Origin: Impatiens glandulifera
Lineage: Eukaryota > Streptophyta > Magnoliopsida > Ericales > Balsaminaceae
Direction of reading: 5' to 3'
Assembly: GCF_907164915.1 (NCBI RefSeq)
Contig: NC_061864.1
Span: forward strand, 2,406,389 to 2,470,388
DNA length: 64,000 bases
Shown here: piece after piece, positions 1 to 11,824 of the stretch
How the letters are laid out: the number at the start of each line of letters is the position of its first letter
Position numbering within the stretch: position 1 is the stretch's first letter
The notes under the pieces: model-generated
Seen by the model: only the letters and a program-made list of their open reading frames with translations
Database searches by the model: none
Told to the model about the DNA's origin: nothing
Position numbers and translations under genes: made by a program

Positions 1-1345
1 ACCTCACAGCGGTTGGTGGTGTCAGCGAGAACTCCTAGTGCTTGTCCACTAGGAAGCACTGCAAGCACCCAAGGATGTGATTGGTACAAGGGTGTTGTTT
101 CGGAACCATAACCCCATGCATCCGTGTTCCATGTAAAAATCTGAATGAGAAAGTAATATCAATGATTGGCAAAACCAAGTGTAGTATTTCCAATCAAACA
201 GATCACAATTGGCTTACTCTCTTCCCAGTTCGCTCAAGCTGCCCGCTGACCTCTCCAGTCCCATAGAATGAGGTACCATCAGGGAGCTAGTAACATTCAT
301 CAATTTAAAAACATAGAAAATAAATTCAAACCTAAGGGAGACAAAAGAAATGAACTAACCTTAAGCTGAACAACTTGCTGTCCCAGGACAGATTCAAAAC
401 TAGGAGTAAATGAAGGGACATTGTGACTACTACCCATAATTGGTGTGTCCCTTTTATTAGAATCCACAAAACTAAGACTTGTAAATGCTGAATTTCTAGC
501 ATCTTCTGAACAATCAAATCTTAGGACACCATCCTCCAGTATAGGCTGAAAAACCATATTTCCGGACTTTACATCAGAATTAGAAGCAACCTTCTCTATG
601 ATGTCACTTGCCATCCCAGACACCACCAACAATTTGTTACTGTTAAAGAACCTGATTACAAAGAAAGTGGGCTTCGGCTCACTATCACAACAGCTCCTAC
701 AGCAGCCACTCTAGGTCACCCTACGTTTCAGCAAGGAAAATAGAAGTTTTAGAATAAAATCAAGATCCTTGACTTTATGCTACTAATTTAATTTATTTCC
801 TTAATTCTATACTACCTTGTTGGTTGACTCTCTATATCATGCATGAGATACAACAGGCAGATTATTGATTTTGACTTTTACACTAAAACCTACAGCAACA
901 TTAGTCTAGGTTCTTCCTTCTTCTATATCTCTTCTATTAATTCTTTCTGTTACTAAATGTCTTTTTTCTGCATACCAATATTTGTAGCAAATGTTCATAT
1001 ATATATCAACATAAGCTGACCAAGAACAACAAAGCACCCTAAAATTCAAAACAGAAGCTACACAAATCATTGAAATTATTTTAGCATTTTGGAAAAAAAT
1101 TATGTATAAAAGGCAAGCTTTACTAATTTACCAAATATATAGAACTTCGATCAAAACACAGATAATAATTACTCGAACTGATGCGAATGAACAAGAATTC
1201 TCTAGGAAAGAAAGAACATTAACATGTGAAAAGGAGATGACGGTGGAAGGTCAATTGATCGGATGTGAGGCATCGCATTAATCAAATGGGGGCTAGTTCG
1301 CAATACAGTCAACGGTACACTTACTTTATGGCATCCGATATGAAC
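1..1345 (-). repeat. Left arm of a large inverted duplication
   Basis: The reverse complement of this block aligns with 3935-5120. It covers exons 1-3, the introns between them, the 5' leader intron and the leader exon (about 1140-1345). Shared leader words include TTCACATGTTA and TTCATTCGCATCAGTTCGAG. Introns have diverged more than exons. The arm is cut by the window edge, so its full length is unknown. The stretch 615-1345 has no coding sequence beyond this leader and promoter homology. Confidence 0.85.
3..614 (-). CDS. Second heteroglycan glucosidase (GH31) copy, 5' part only
   Basis: First three coding exons of a gene that leaves the window on the left: exon 1 614-360, exon 2 286-218, exon 3 140-3, giving 154 codons. 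Exon sizes (255, 69, 138 nt from the shared MASD start) and all phases match the complete copy at 4509-10289, and every border seen is GT/AG. Exon 2 encodes the same residues (LPDGTSFYGTGEVSGQLERT and on). Exon 3 differs at four residues, for example GYGSETT against GYGPETT. Frames are open with no stop, so nothing here shows a pseudogene, but the catalytic exons lie outside the window. The upstream Met of the right copy is GTG here, so MASD is the only shared start. It is transcribed away from its twin. Confidence 0.85.
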
Positions 1346-1384
1346 AGAAACAGAGAGATTTACATCATTTTCAAATAAATATTT

Positions 1385-1665
1385 TAGACTATCATAATTA
1401 TACATTTATTTTAACAAGGACTGCACATGGGGCTGCACTCTTTATATACAATTCAAAGAAATCTTTTAGACTATTATAATTATAAATTTATTCTAACAAG
1501 AAGAGACACATGGGACTGCACTCTTCATATACAATTCAAGGAAAATTTCAAACTATTATGATTAAAGATTTATTCTAACAGGAAGAGACTGCACGTGGGA
1601 CTGCACTCTTTATATACAATTCAAAGAAATCTTTCAAAGAAATCTTTTAGACTATTATAATTATA
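1385..1665. repeat. About three tandem copies of an ~84-bp unit
   Basis: Three successive units each contain a near-identical core: ACTATTATAATTATAAATTT, then a stretch ending GGGACTGCACTCTT, then ATATACAATTCAA. Units differ by a few substitutions and small indels, and the last runs into a short (TA)n tract near 1660. It lies in the spacer between the two HGL1 copies, just beyond the left leader. No coding potential. Confidence 0.75.
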
Positions 1666-1679
1666 TATATATATATATT

Positions 1680-2310
1680 CCTATACTCAGCCTCAGAAGA
1701 CCTTGAGACAGTTGTTTGATTCTTTGTCTCATAAGACACCAAAAATTCACCTAGGAACATGCAGAATGGTGTTAAAGATCTTCTAGTATCAGCACAAAAG
1801 GCTCAATCAACATCTGAATAGCATATCAGATTAACTGAACTGTTTCCTGAATAGAAGAGTCCATGAGAAGGAAAACTGTAGATATTTCACTAGTCGTAGT
1901 GCAACACCCCAATGTAGACAAAGAGATTCGGGCATAAAATTCCAAATTTTTTTCACAAAAACGGGAGATTCCATTTTACTACCTTCTGAAATAATCAATT
2001 TGACACATTTTTCCATAGGTGTCTTGGAAGCTTGACACCTATCAAACCTACATCATATAATGTCAAGAACATATTAACGTTGATAGACATAGATTCCCCC
2101 TTAGTTTTGGCAATTTCCAGTCCCAAAAAAGTATTTGGTAATACTCATGTCCTTGTTTTGAACAACCAATTCCCATAATAAATCTTGAACGTCCAACACA
2201 TGGGTTCCAGCTACAAGAACATCAACATAGATTTAACACAAACACTGTGAAAGTAGAATAATTTGCCTCATTTCCATATATTGTATGAAAAGGAGATTTC
2301 CATTGTAAGA
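1680..2310 (-). pseudogene. Ty1/copia retrotransposon remnant (reverse transcriptase / RNase H end)
   Basis: Read on the minus strand in shifting frames, this stretch matches the C-terminal half of a copia polyprotein in the correct order: a degraded YVDD-type region with LLWELV near 2200, a KYFFG segment where YFLG is expected, then a YVLD-like segment, GLIGVKLPRH, a CYSDVD element, and near the end the RNase H-like [17 protein letters not shown]. Several stops and frame changes break it, so it is dead. No LTRs were recognised. It sits between the two HGL1 copies. Confidence 0.8.
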
Positions 2311-2424
2311 TATGTGTAAGCAAAAGATTGACAAGATGTACACATTTTATACAACTAAAGACCATCTATCTATCTATCTATCTATGACAATGAACTTGTA
2401 TAAGGAACGTGTCGTTTGTTTCAG

Positions 2425-2740
2425 AAATCAAGAAATACTGAGACTTCTCGCGATATGCGGACATGGGTTCCACCACTTGGGACTGCGTCGATATTTGGCT
2501 TCAGATTAGTGCCAACTGCCCCTTATGTAGAACAAGCATCTCCCGTCGTCGAAAGAGATGCCCGAAGGATCTGATCGTTCGTGACACCCATTTCCTCGCC
2601 GAGAGATCGATGCCCATATTGAAAGACAGACGCCGCCCTGCACTAATCGCCGCAACCTTTGTTTCCTCTTCCATAGCTTCCAAGTTCCATCTTTACCAAT
2701 TTCCCCGTATCTTCATTCATGCATCACATGTACAGAAAAC
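2425..2740 (+). pseudogene. RING-H2 (ATL-like) zinc-finger fragment, frameshifted
   Basis: One frame gives ICGHGFHH and the next gives DCVDIWLQISANCPLCRTSI. Together these are the second half of a RING-H2 finger (C-x-H-x-F-H-x2-C, then CPLCR) as in ATL-type ubiquitin ligases. A small indel at about 2482 breaks the frame between the two His residues and the next Cys. The N-terminal membrane segment and the first two Cys are absent, and the tail is basic (SRRRKR). It is a broken gene fragment. A (TCTA)n microsatellite lies just upstream at 2367-2386. Confidence 0.7.
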
Positions 2741-2749
2741 CCATTTCAG

Positions 2750-3060
2750 TTCTTGCATCATCTTGGTCGAAAATGGATGGATTAGGTCTAAGAAAATATA
2801 TATATATTTATCGCTAATGTAACGGTTACTTATAGAGAGCTTTAAAACATATATCATTATTAAAAGAATATTAGATTTATGAATGAGGTCGCGTTATTTT
2901 TTTAATTTATCTACTATTTCTATCTACCACTTATTTTAATTAAATTAACCATTATTTTTTAAATTATAAATTTTTTACAATAATTATATATAATTTATTT
3001 ATATTTATAAAATAAATAATTTTAAATACAATATTTTTAATATGTTATTTTTAAACTTTA

Positions 3061-3101
<41 letters not shown>

Positions 3102-3934
3102 TGTAGAATGTTTAAAAGTTAATATGGGAATTTAAGAAATCTATGAAATTACAAAAATCTTACCACTAATTCTAATTTTTATATTGAGTGATAATTTAAA
3201 TGTTAAATTTTGTTAATCTTGTTGTATAATAATATAATTTTATAATTATATCTAACTCTTTTTATTTAAATTATTTTAAACTTTTTAATATTATTTTTGT
3301 TAGATAAAAGAGTTATAAAAGTTATATTAAAGAGTTATAAAAAAATAATAAATAAGAGAGGTATTAATAATTATAATTATAAAATTATATTATTTTTTAT
3401 TTTTTTAAATTATTAAAAATAATAAAATAAACATGACAAAGTACGAGATGGAAAATAAAATAATAATAATAAAAATATGAAATATATATATATATATAAT
3501 ACGCTTTGGCTATATTGTTTTAAATTTTATCAATTTAATATTAAATCTTGTTAAAAAAAAATATTTTATAAAAAAAATAATTATTACATATATATTAACT
3601 TTCAAACATTCTAATTTTTTTAAAATATATAAATTTATTAAAGATATGACTGTGATGATGAATAAATTTAATAAATAATATCCCAAATCTCATTAAGTAA
3701 AATATTTGTCCCTTGTCGCAGAAGTTGACAACTTTAATGGGGTTGTTTGCTGTTGTAGATGATCTTACAAATTTCAAGGGCACTTGCTCCACCACCTGTC
3801 TTTGTATGATCCAAAAAAAGATCACATTTCAAGCAAGTTTATAGCAGAATTATCAATTATTACTTCAAAAAGATAGATTAGATTCGTCGATAAAAATGAA
3901 AAATGGAGAAGGCTGTACTGTTGTGCTCGAGTAA
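2750..3934. other. AT-rich spacer between the HGL1 copies
   Basis: Very AT-rich DNA with short (TA)n tracts (3070-3095, 3485-3500). A short open frame on the minus strand near 3690-3825 is the only less AT-biased stretch; I recognise nothing in it. No convincing gene. Confidence 0.6.
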
Positions 3935-5120
3935 CAGATGCCATAAATTAAATTTGTCGCCGACTGTTGTATTGCGGACAAAACCCCATTTGATTTATGC
4001 GATCCCACCGACCCATTTCACAACTTCGGATAAAAAAGCAGCAGCAGCAGCAGCCTTTCCTCTGTTCCGATCGATTGTTCTTCCGTCCTCATCTCCTTTT
4101 CACATGTTAGCGTTCTTCCTTTCCTCCTCAATTGTTCTTCATTCGCATCAGTTCGAGTTATTCTCATCTGGGTTTTTTTATCCAACTTATATATTGGGAT
4201 TTGGGAAGAACTAATAAACGTTTGCCTTTTATGCATAAATTTCTACCAAAGTGGTAAAATATATGCACATGCTAGTGAGAATTGTTGTTCATTCGCATCA
4301 GTTCGAGTAGTTATCATATGGGTATTGATCGAACTTATATATATATTGGGAAGAATTAGCTTTTATGCATCAATTTCTCCCAAAATGACTGTTTGCTTCT
4401 GTTAGGGATTTTAGGGTTCCTTGTTCTGCTTGTTAAGTTTATGTTGACATGTTTAAGAATTTGCTGTAAATATTGGAATGCAGAAAAAAAAGGTTTAGTA
4501 ACAGGTTGATGGTGTCTGGGATGGCAAGTGACATCGAAGAAACTGCTGCTAATTCGGATGTAAAGTCCGGCACTATGGTTTTTGAGCCTATACTGGAGGA
4601 CGGTGTCATAAGATTTGATTGTTCAGCAGATGCTAGAAATTCAGCATTTCCAAGTCTTAGTTTTGTTGATTCTAAGAAAAGGGACACACCAATCATGGAT
4701 AGTAGTTACAATAATGTCCCTTCATTTACTCCTAATTTTGAATCTGTCCTGGGACAGCAAGTTGTTCAACTTAAGGTTAGTTCATTTCTTTTCGTTTGTT
4801 TCGTGTTTTTCTATGTTTTAATTGATGAGTGTTATTATCAGCTCCCTGATGGTACCTCATTCTATGGGACTGGAGAGGTCAGCGGACAGCTTGAGCGAAC
4901 CGGGAAGAGAGTAAGCCAGTTGTTGTGGTTAGAAATATTACACTTGCTTCTGCCACTATGTTATTGATAATTTCTCATGCAGATTTTTACATGGAATACG
5001 GATGCATGGGGTTATGGTCCCGAAACAACATCTTTGTACCAATCACATCCTTGGGTTCTTGCAGTGCTTCCTACTGGAGAGGCACTAGGAGTTCTTGCTG
5101 ACACCACCAACCGCTGTGAG
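3935..5120 (+). repeat. Right arm of the inverted duplication
   Basis: Mirror of the left arm, covering the leader exon, leader intron and coding exons 1-3 of the complete HGL1 gene. Specific to this arm, about 100 bp of leader/intron sequence is itself repeated in tandem: TTCATTCGCATCAGTTCGAG occurs near 4140 and again near 4289, each followed by an ATATATTGGGAAGAA-like string and TTTTATGCAT. A (CAG)n-like run sits at 4038-4052. The leader intron probably ends at the GCAG at 4480-4483. Confidence 0.8.
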
Positions 5121-8100
5121 GTATATATTCATGAAGTCCGAGCCAGTTTATTTATTTTTAGTTAATATTTTCAATCGTTTTATTATTGTCTGTTGCAGGT
5201 AGATTTGAGGAATGAATCTATTATCAAATTTGTTGCTCCATCATCCTATCCTGTTATTACATTTGGACCATTTGATTCACCAACTGCCGTTCTGGTATCT
5301 TTGTCGCGTGCAATTGGTAAGGAAATAGTTGCATGGTCTTATATTGTGGTTAAACATTTTGGCGGCAATGCTTTGAACTTCAAAGGAGATAAAATTTTGA
5401 TGATGTTTCCTTTGTGAAAACTTGGACTAAATATAATTTGTAATAAGAAGATTGTGTTTCTCATTAGTCATATCAAAATTGTCAAAAGGTTTTCCAGCCC
5501 ATAACCGAAAAACAAGTAATTTGTCCTAGGAATTATTTCAAAATTGTTATTGTTTTGCAGACTTCAAAGAATAAAGTTTTTTTTTTCTGCACTAGGAACT
5601 GTATCCATGCCCCCAAAGTGGTCATTAGGTTATCATCAATGCCGCTGGAGCTATATGTCCGATGCACGAGTTCTTGAGGTCGGTATCATCAGTTAGTTCT
5701 GAATTTCCTCTGCCACTTCCCTCTCTCTCAAAATCAGTTTTTGTACTGGCCAAACCCACTCTATATGGGGATAATTATTGAGCATTCATCATACTTTTTC
5801 AGGTTGCCAGGACATTTCGGCAGAAGGATATACCATGTGATGTCATATGGATGGATATAGATTACATGGATGGTTTCCGTTGTTTTACTTTTGACAAGGT
5901 GTGTATAACCCTAATAGTGGGTTTACTTATGGTCAATTATCTGATGTGAACTTTTTTAGGATAAATTTTTGAACTTCCAAAAATATATTGTTAGGTCCAA
6001 TCATGATTCCTATCCTTTGTTGCTCAATATGGACAGGAGCATTTCTCTGATCCAGTTTCCTTGGCAAAAGATCTTCATGATACGGGATTCAAAGCAATCT
6101 GGATGCTTGATCCTGGTATTAAACGCGAAGAAGGTTATTTTGTTTATGATAGTGGCACCAAAAACGATGTATGGATTCAAACTGCAGAAGGAAAGCCTTT
6201 CGTTGGTATACACATCAATCCAGGAATTGAATATTAAAAAAATTAAAATGACTTGAGAGTTTTTAACTCTTTATTCTTTGTAGGGGATGTTTGGCCTGGT
6301 CCTTGTGTTTTTCCGGACTTTACACAGTCCAAAACTCGTTTATGGTGGTCTAGTCTTGTTAAAGAATTTGTCTCTAATGGTGTTGATGGAATATGGAACG
6401 ACATGAATGAACCAGCAGTTTTCAAAGTATTGATCAAAACTCTTGTTTCTTCTTCTTCTTTTTTTCTAATCTTTTGATGTCTCATAGCAGCACTTTTTTT
6501 TTGTGGCAGACTGTAACAAAAACGATGCCTGAGAGTAATATTCATAAGGGAGATACTGAACTTGGTGGCTGTCAAAAACATTCACACTATCACAATGTAT
6601 GAATCCTAAACACTGAACTTATCTATTTCAATCTATGTAAATTATACATATGCTATCTTTTGTTCTTGTTTTTTAATTCATTATTAGATATCTTTTGTTC
6701 TTGTAATTGTATTAAACTTGTAACTGCTGGGGCTGTTGCTTTAACTCTGTTGAAATACTTAGATTCTTTTTATGTGCAAATGCATTCCCTTTGTTTAATA
6801 AATAAAAGTCCAATGGCACTTACAAGTGGAAAAGGGCAAAAGAAAATGTTAGCTAATTATCTATACGGAGTCAAATGTGAAATCAAAGCAGCATAATTGC
6901 ATCACCAAAGATAGCATCTACATGAGAATGCTAGAACCCAGTTAGCTTGATAGTTTGAGAACTTTACCTCAAAATGATGCAGCAGACCGTGATGGCTTTT
7001 TATTGCAGGTTTATGGAATGCTAATGGCAAGATCAACCTATGAAGGAATGAAGTTGGCTAATGAAAATAAGCGACCTTTCGTTCTTACTAGAGCTGGGTT
7101 TTTGGGAAGCCAAAGGTATGCTGCAACTTGGACTGGAGACAACCTTTCAACATGGGAGCACCTTCATATGAGTCTCTCAATGGCACTTCAACTGGTAAGA
7201 AAGATTGAACATTTTGTGTTGTCTGACCATCCGTCATCACTTTACAAACTCAATATTTAACATCTTTATAAGTGTATGATTATGTTTAAAAATGCATGGC
7301 TCTAATGAAGATTTGGCTTTCCAGGGGCTAAGTGGCCAGCCTCTTTCAGGACCTGATATAGGAGGTTTTGCTGGCAATGCAACACCTAGACTATTTGGAA
7401 GGTGGATGGGCATAGGAGCCATGTTTCCATTTTGTCGCGGACACTCAGAAGCTGGCACTACTGATCATGAACCTTGGTCATTTGGGAAAGAGGTTTGATA
7501 TGATGAAACCTGTTTTTAATTTTTTTTAATCTTTGAGGATTCAAAGCTGGTTCTATCATCAGAGACAATAAGACAAAAAAAAAGCACCCCTTTTTTATTT
7601 TGATCTTGTTTCCTTTTTATTTGAGACATTTAGTATTAAATTTAAACTAATCTTTCAGTTTCCCAATTTGTAGGGTAGCTTAGAATTTCATCTACTGTTC
7701 TTTGATGAACAGTTACTACAACATTATGTTTAAAATCATAGCTTACAGTTCTCTTGAATCTCCAATTGATATATTTCAGTGTGAGGAAGTGTGTCGTCTG
7801 GCTTTAAAGCGACGTTATCGTCTTTTACTTCACATATACACACTGTTCTATATTGCACATACAAAGGGTATTCCTGTGTCAACTCCTACTTTCTTTGCTG
7901 GTGGGTGCACATTCTATTGAATAAACTAACATAATATGCTGATTAAATTAGTGTTTTAAACACCCAAGTAGTGTTGAGTAAATTGTTTTTACACAGATCC
8001 AAAAGATCCAAAATTAAGGAAAATAGAGACATCCTTTCTACTTGGGACACTTCTAATAAGTGCAAGGTTTTCTTCTCTCTTTTTGCCGCCTTTTACTTTT

Positions 8101-10289
8101 GTTTTACCATTCACACACAGTTTGCTTCTTCCAGTTTTTCCTATTAATAAGCTATTCTTCAAACCAACAGCACAAGGAGAGATCTTGGGTTAGGTCAAGT
8201 GCAGCATGTGTTGCCCAAAGGCATCTGGTTGGAGTTCGATTTTGATGATTCGCATCCGGTATCCATTAACATAAAATATTTCATCCTAATCTTCTCAACG
8301 TTTTTTTATTTTTTAACGTATATGCATGTCTATAATTCAGGATTTACCTGCACTGTATTTACAAGGTGGATCTATAATTCCTTTGAGCCTTCCGCATCAG
8401 CATGTTGGGGAAGCTAATCCAACCGATGATTTGACACTCCTTGTGGCCTTAGATGAACAGGGTAACTTGATCATTTTTAATCTATTATTATATAGGTGTA
8501 TTTTGACAGTGTGTTTTGTCAATTTCCTATTCAAATGTTGAACCTATGAATGAATGAATTGGAAGGTAAATCAACGGGGGTGCTTTTTGAAGATGAGGGG
8601 GATGGATATGAATTCAAATCAGGTGGATATCTTTTGACAACATATGTTGCTGAACGTGTATCTTCAGTTGTTACTGTGCGAATCTCTCACTCGGAAGGTT
8701 TTGTCAAGAGGCCAAACCGCCGTTTACATGTGCAATTGTTACTCGGAAAATGTGCAAAAGTATGTACCACCCTTAGAATTCATATTAGTTCACACACTCT
8801 TTCCCCGAATTCATATCTTTCTATAACATCCGTCTTTTTTTCTGAAAAACTTCAACAGCTTGATGCTTGGGGCACTGATGGAGAGGTACTTGAAATAGAG
8901 ATGCCTTCAGAAAATGAAGTTTCCAGTTTATTGTCTGCAAGTGAGATTAAGTACACGACTCGCCTGGGTAAATATGTCTTTTCCTATTTTCCTCTGTTGA
9001 TTTTTTTGGGAAATTTCAACTTTTGTATAACTCAGATTTTCGAGTGTCTACAATTAGAAAGCAAGATCCTTATTTATTATTTAGTAATAATCTGTTACGT
9101 GAATGAATTATATCAATAGACTTTTCGTAGTATAAATGCTAACTGAATGATCTTGAATAAATAGTGTTATTATTCATTTCCCAACAGAAATTGCAAGGTG
9201 TATTCCAGATGTTGAGGAGGGTCCAGGGACTAAAGGAGGAGAGCTGTCTAGGAGCCCAGTTGAGCTGCAAAACGGTGTTTGGGCTCTTAAGATTGTTCCT
9301 TGGATTGGCGGTAGAATTATTTCCATGTCGCATATTCCTTCAGGTAGGTATACAATGAGGGTAACTTCATTATTATGAACATGGACTTGTTGTTCATTTC
9401 TATATTGTGCATGTAAAAGGTACTCAATGGCTCCATAGTAGGATTGAAGTTGATGGATATGAAGAGTATAGTGGTGTTGAGTACCGGTCTGCTGGATGTT
9501 CCGAGGAATACAATGTTATCGAGTAAGATCCCTAATTCTTTAGCGAGCGGCGGTTTGTTAAAGTTATTTTTAAAGTCGATTGAATGATTGATCATTTTCT
9601 CTGTTTTAGACGAAATCTTGAGCAAGCAGGAGAGGTGGAGTCTCTTAAGATGGAGGGTGATGTTGGTGGTGGATTGGTTCTTGAAAGGGAGATCTCTTTC
9701 CCAAAAGATAAAACCCAAGTTTTCAGAATTGACTCGGCCATTCTAGCACGTAATGTGGGTGCTGGTTCTGGAGGATTTTCCAGGTACATCTCATTTCTTT
9801 ATGTTAGCTTAAGCGGCTAGCTTGTTGTTTATCTGTGTATTATTATTATGCAGGCTTGTTTGCTTGAGGGTGCATCCTTCGTTTTCACTTTTACACCCTA
9901 CTGAAACTTATGTTTCGTTTACATCACTGAATGGGTTGAAAAAAGAAGTTTGGCCAGAATCTGGCGAGCAATACTTTGAAGGCGATCTTCGTCCCAATGG
10001 TAACTTCTCTAACTGGCAAGCACACACAAAATGAACATTTTTCAGAACATATATTATCTAATTACTTGTATAATAATAATAATAATGTATAGGTGAATGG
10101 ATGCTGGTTGATAGATGTCTGGGCTTGGCTTTAGTGAACTTCTTCGATATAAAAGAGGTCTTTAAATGTCTGATTCATTGGGGAACTGGGACTGTTAATT
10201 TAGAGCTTTGGTCTGAAAACAGGCCTGTTTCTGCACAATCTCCTCTTTCGATTTCACACGAATACGAGGTCAGACAAGTTGCAAAGTAA
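4509..10289 (+). CDS. HGL1: Cytosolic heteroglycan glucosidase, GH31 alpha-glucosidase
   Basis: Exons: 4509-4775, 4842-4910, 4983-5120, 5199-5316, 5596-5678, 5803-5898, 6037-6205, 6284-6426, 6510-6596, 7009-7194, 7325-7492, 7780-7900, 7997-8066, 8171-8258, 8341-8461, 8566-8759, 8859-8967, 9188-9343, 9420-9522, 9610-9783, 9854-9999, 10093-10289. The sum is 3003 nt, giving 1000 aa, close to Arabidopsis HGL1. The GH31 nucleophile motif GIWNDMNEPAVF puts Asp at about 353, and the acid/base Asp is in WTGDN at about 434. RGHSEAGTTDHEPW is also conserved. There is no obvious transit peptide or signal peptide, which fits the cytosol. Family role: releases glucose from cytosolic heteroglycans in starch-derived maltose metabolism (established for the Arabidopsis gene; inferred here). 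The start could instead be the Met at 4521, which the left copy shares. Confidence 0.93.
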
Positions 10290-10450
10290 GTAATCCTTTA
10301 ATAAACTCTCAAACTATTATATATGTATGTATGAAACATGATATTATTCAGGTTACAAATAATCTTATTTAAGATTGATCAATCAATCGCCTGGAAATAT
10401 TGACATATGTATATATACATAATAAATGATAAATAGTGAAGCTTTTTTTA

Positions 10451-11692
10451 TCAATGAAAGTCGAGCGGAGCAGGGAAGTCTTTGAGTTCATGGCCCTGAA
10501 CATGGATATCCTAAGAAGAATCAAACAAGGAAAGATTTAGAAAACCAATTTATATATGTATTATGTATGTATGTGTGTATAAGCTTCAGAGAATTAATTA
10601 CTAACCGCAGCAAAGTGGTTTGTATCGCGATGATGACACTCATCTGCTCTAATCACCACGACCACATCCCTGAGGGTAGCATCTGCTGGGAGGCGCCAAT
10701 AGTCTATTGCAATAGCCGGCGCGGGAATATTCTCAAACTTTCCATTATCAATGTCCTTGAGGAACTCGGTGTAGGAGTTAACTGCCTCTTCTTCTAGATA
10801 ACCCGCAATCCGATGTGCGATCTTTGGGGAGGCTAAGTAAGTCACGAAGTAGGCGTTGAAGAAAACACCTTGGGCGGCGAAAACCAATGCCCGCTCGTAC
10901 CACTTAGGTTTGGAGAGTTCGATGAACGTCATGAGGTGCATCCTCTCGTTCTCAGCCTCTTCTAAGAGAGCTTTGATCCATCCGCCGCTATGCTCGAACC
11001 TCCGAAGTGATTTGCAGTGGAGGAGCATTCCTCCCACCATTCCTGGGACGGCTGCCACCGTCTCCAGCAACAAGGCGTGGCACATGTGTCGTCTCTGTCG
11101 ATTTAACAAATAAGAACTAAATTTTGAAAATTAACAAGATCGGAATCGAGATAAGTATAGAAATCCTACCTGAAAGAATAAGTAAGTTGGGTATTTGGCG
11201 ACTTGAACGGCCCAGTAAGCAAATTTGTCAGTGAAATTGTCGGCAGAGTGGTGCTTCTTCACGTCAATGGAGACGTCTGGATTGTAAGATTCCCATGGCT
11301 GTATAAAAGAATGATTGATTGATTGATTAGTGGTTATGAATAAATCCAAAAAAGAATGCTTTTTTATTTCATACCCTGAAACAGTTCCATTTCCATGGGG
11401 AGCCGTCTTCTTTGGTCATCTTGGGTGGAGCAATGCCCCAGTAACTGGATATGACTTTTCCGTCCGTCTTCTTCTGTTCATCATCTTTCCCGTCGGCCGG
11501 AGTTCCGCCGGAGCTGCTGAAGCTCCGAGAACCTAGAACAGTTATCCTTGTAGCAGGTATGGATGAAGACTTGTTGGCGGCGCCGCCGACAAGAGCAATT
11601 GTGGGATTGGAGGAGAATTGTCTGCTGATCAGCTGCTGCCGGAGAAGTAATCCCGACAGCTTGTTTATGGCGTTGCGGTTGTTGGCCAACAT
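10451..11692 (-). CDS. AOX: Mitochondrial alternative oxidase (AOX1-type)
   Basis: Four exons (11692-11375, 11298-11170, 11094-10606, 10510-10451) give 331 aa, the usual AOX1 layout. The N-terminus is rich in Arg and Ser ([14 protein letters not shown]), typical of a mitochondrial presequence. Regulatory Cys I lies in WKWNCFRPWE (about residue 104) and Cys II in HMCHALLLE (about 154). Diiron ligands are visible: Glu of [17 protein letters not shown]-type Glu199/His202, LEEEAVNSY, and Glu301/His304. Oddities: the normal RADEAHHRDVNH motif reads [12 protein letters not shown], and RRYGCRAMMLE reads [11 protein letters not shown]. The enzyme oxidises ubiquinol and reduces oxygen to water, bypassing complexes III and IV. 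The stop lies 161 bp from the HGL1 stop, so the two genes converge. Confidence 0.95.
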
Positions 11693-11762
11693 TTTAGTAA
11701 ATTAATGAATCGGAAAAAGAAAATGATAATTTGAATTTGATGAATGATTTCAGAGCCTTTGT

Positions 11763-11776
11763 TTATATTTATATTT
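11763..11776 (-). promoter_or_regulatory. Possible TATA box of AOX
   Basis: The reverse complement reads TATAAATATAAAC-like sequence about 70-85 bp upstream of the AOX start codon. The surroundings are AT-rich, so the match could be chance. Confidence 0.35.
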
Positions 11777-11824
11777 ATATATATTTATTTATTTATTTAT
11801 TGTGAGAGAAGGACTTTTTTGACT

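Noticed and set aside
3595..3825. Minus-strand 76-codon frame in the HGL1 spacer
   Set aside because: No domain, no splice context and it runs into AT-rich sequence. It may be a gene fragment but I cannot support an identity.
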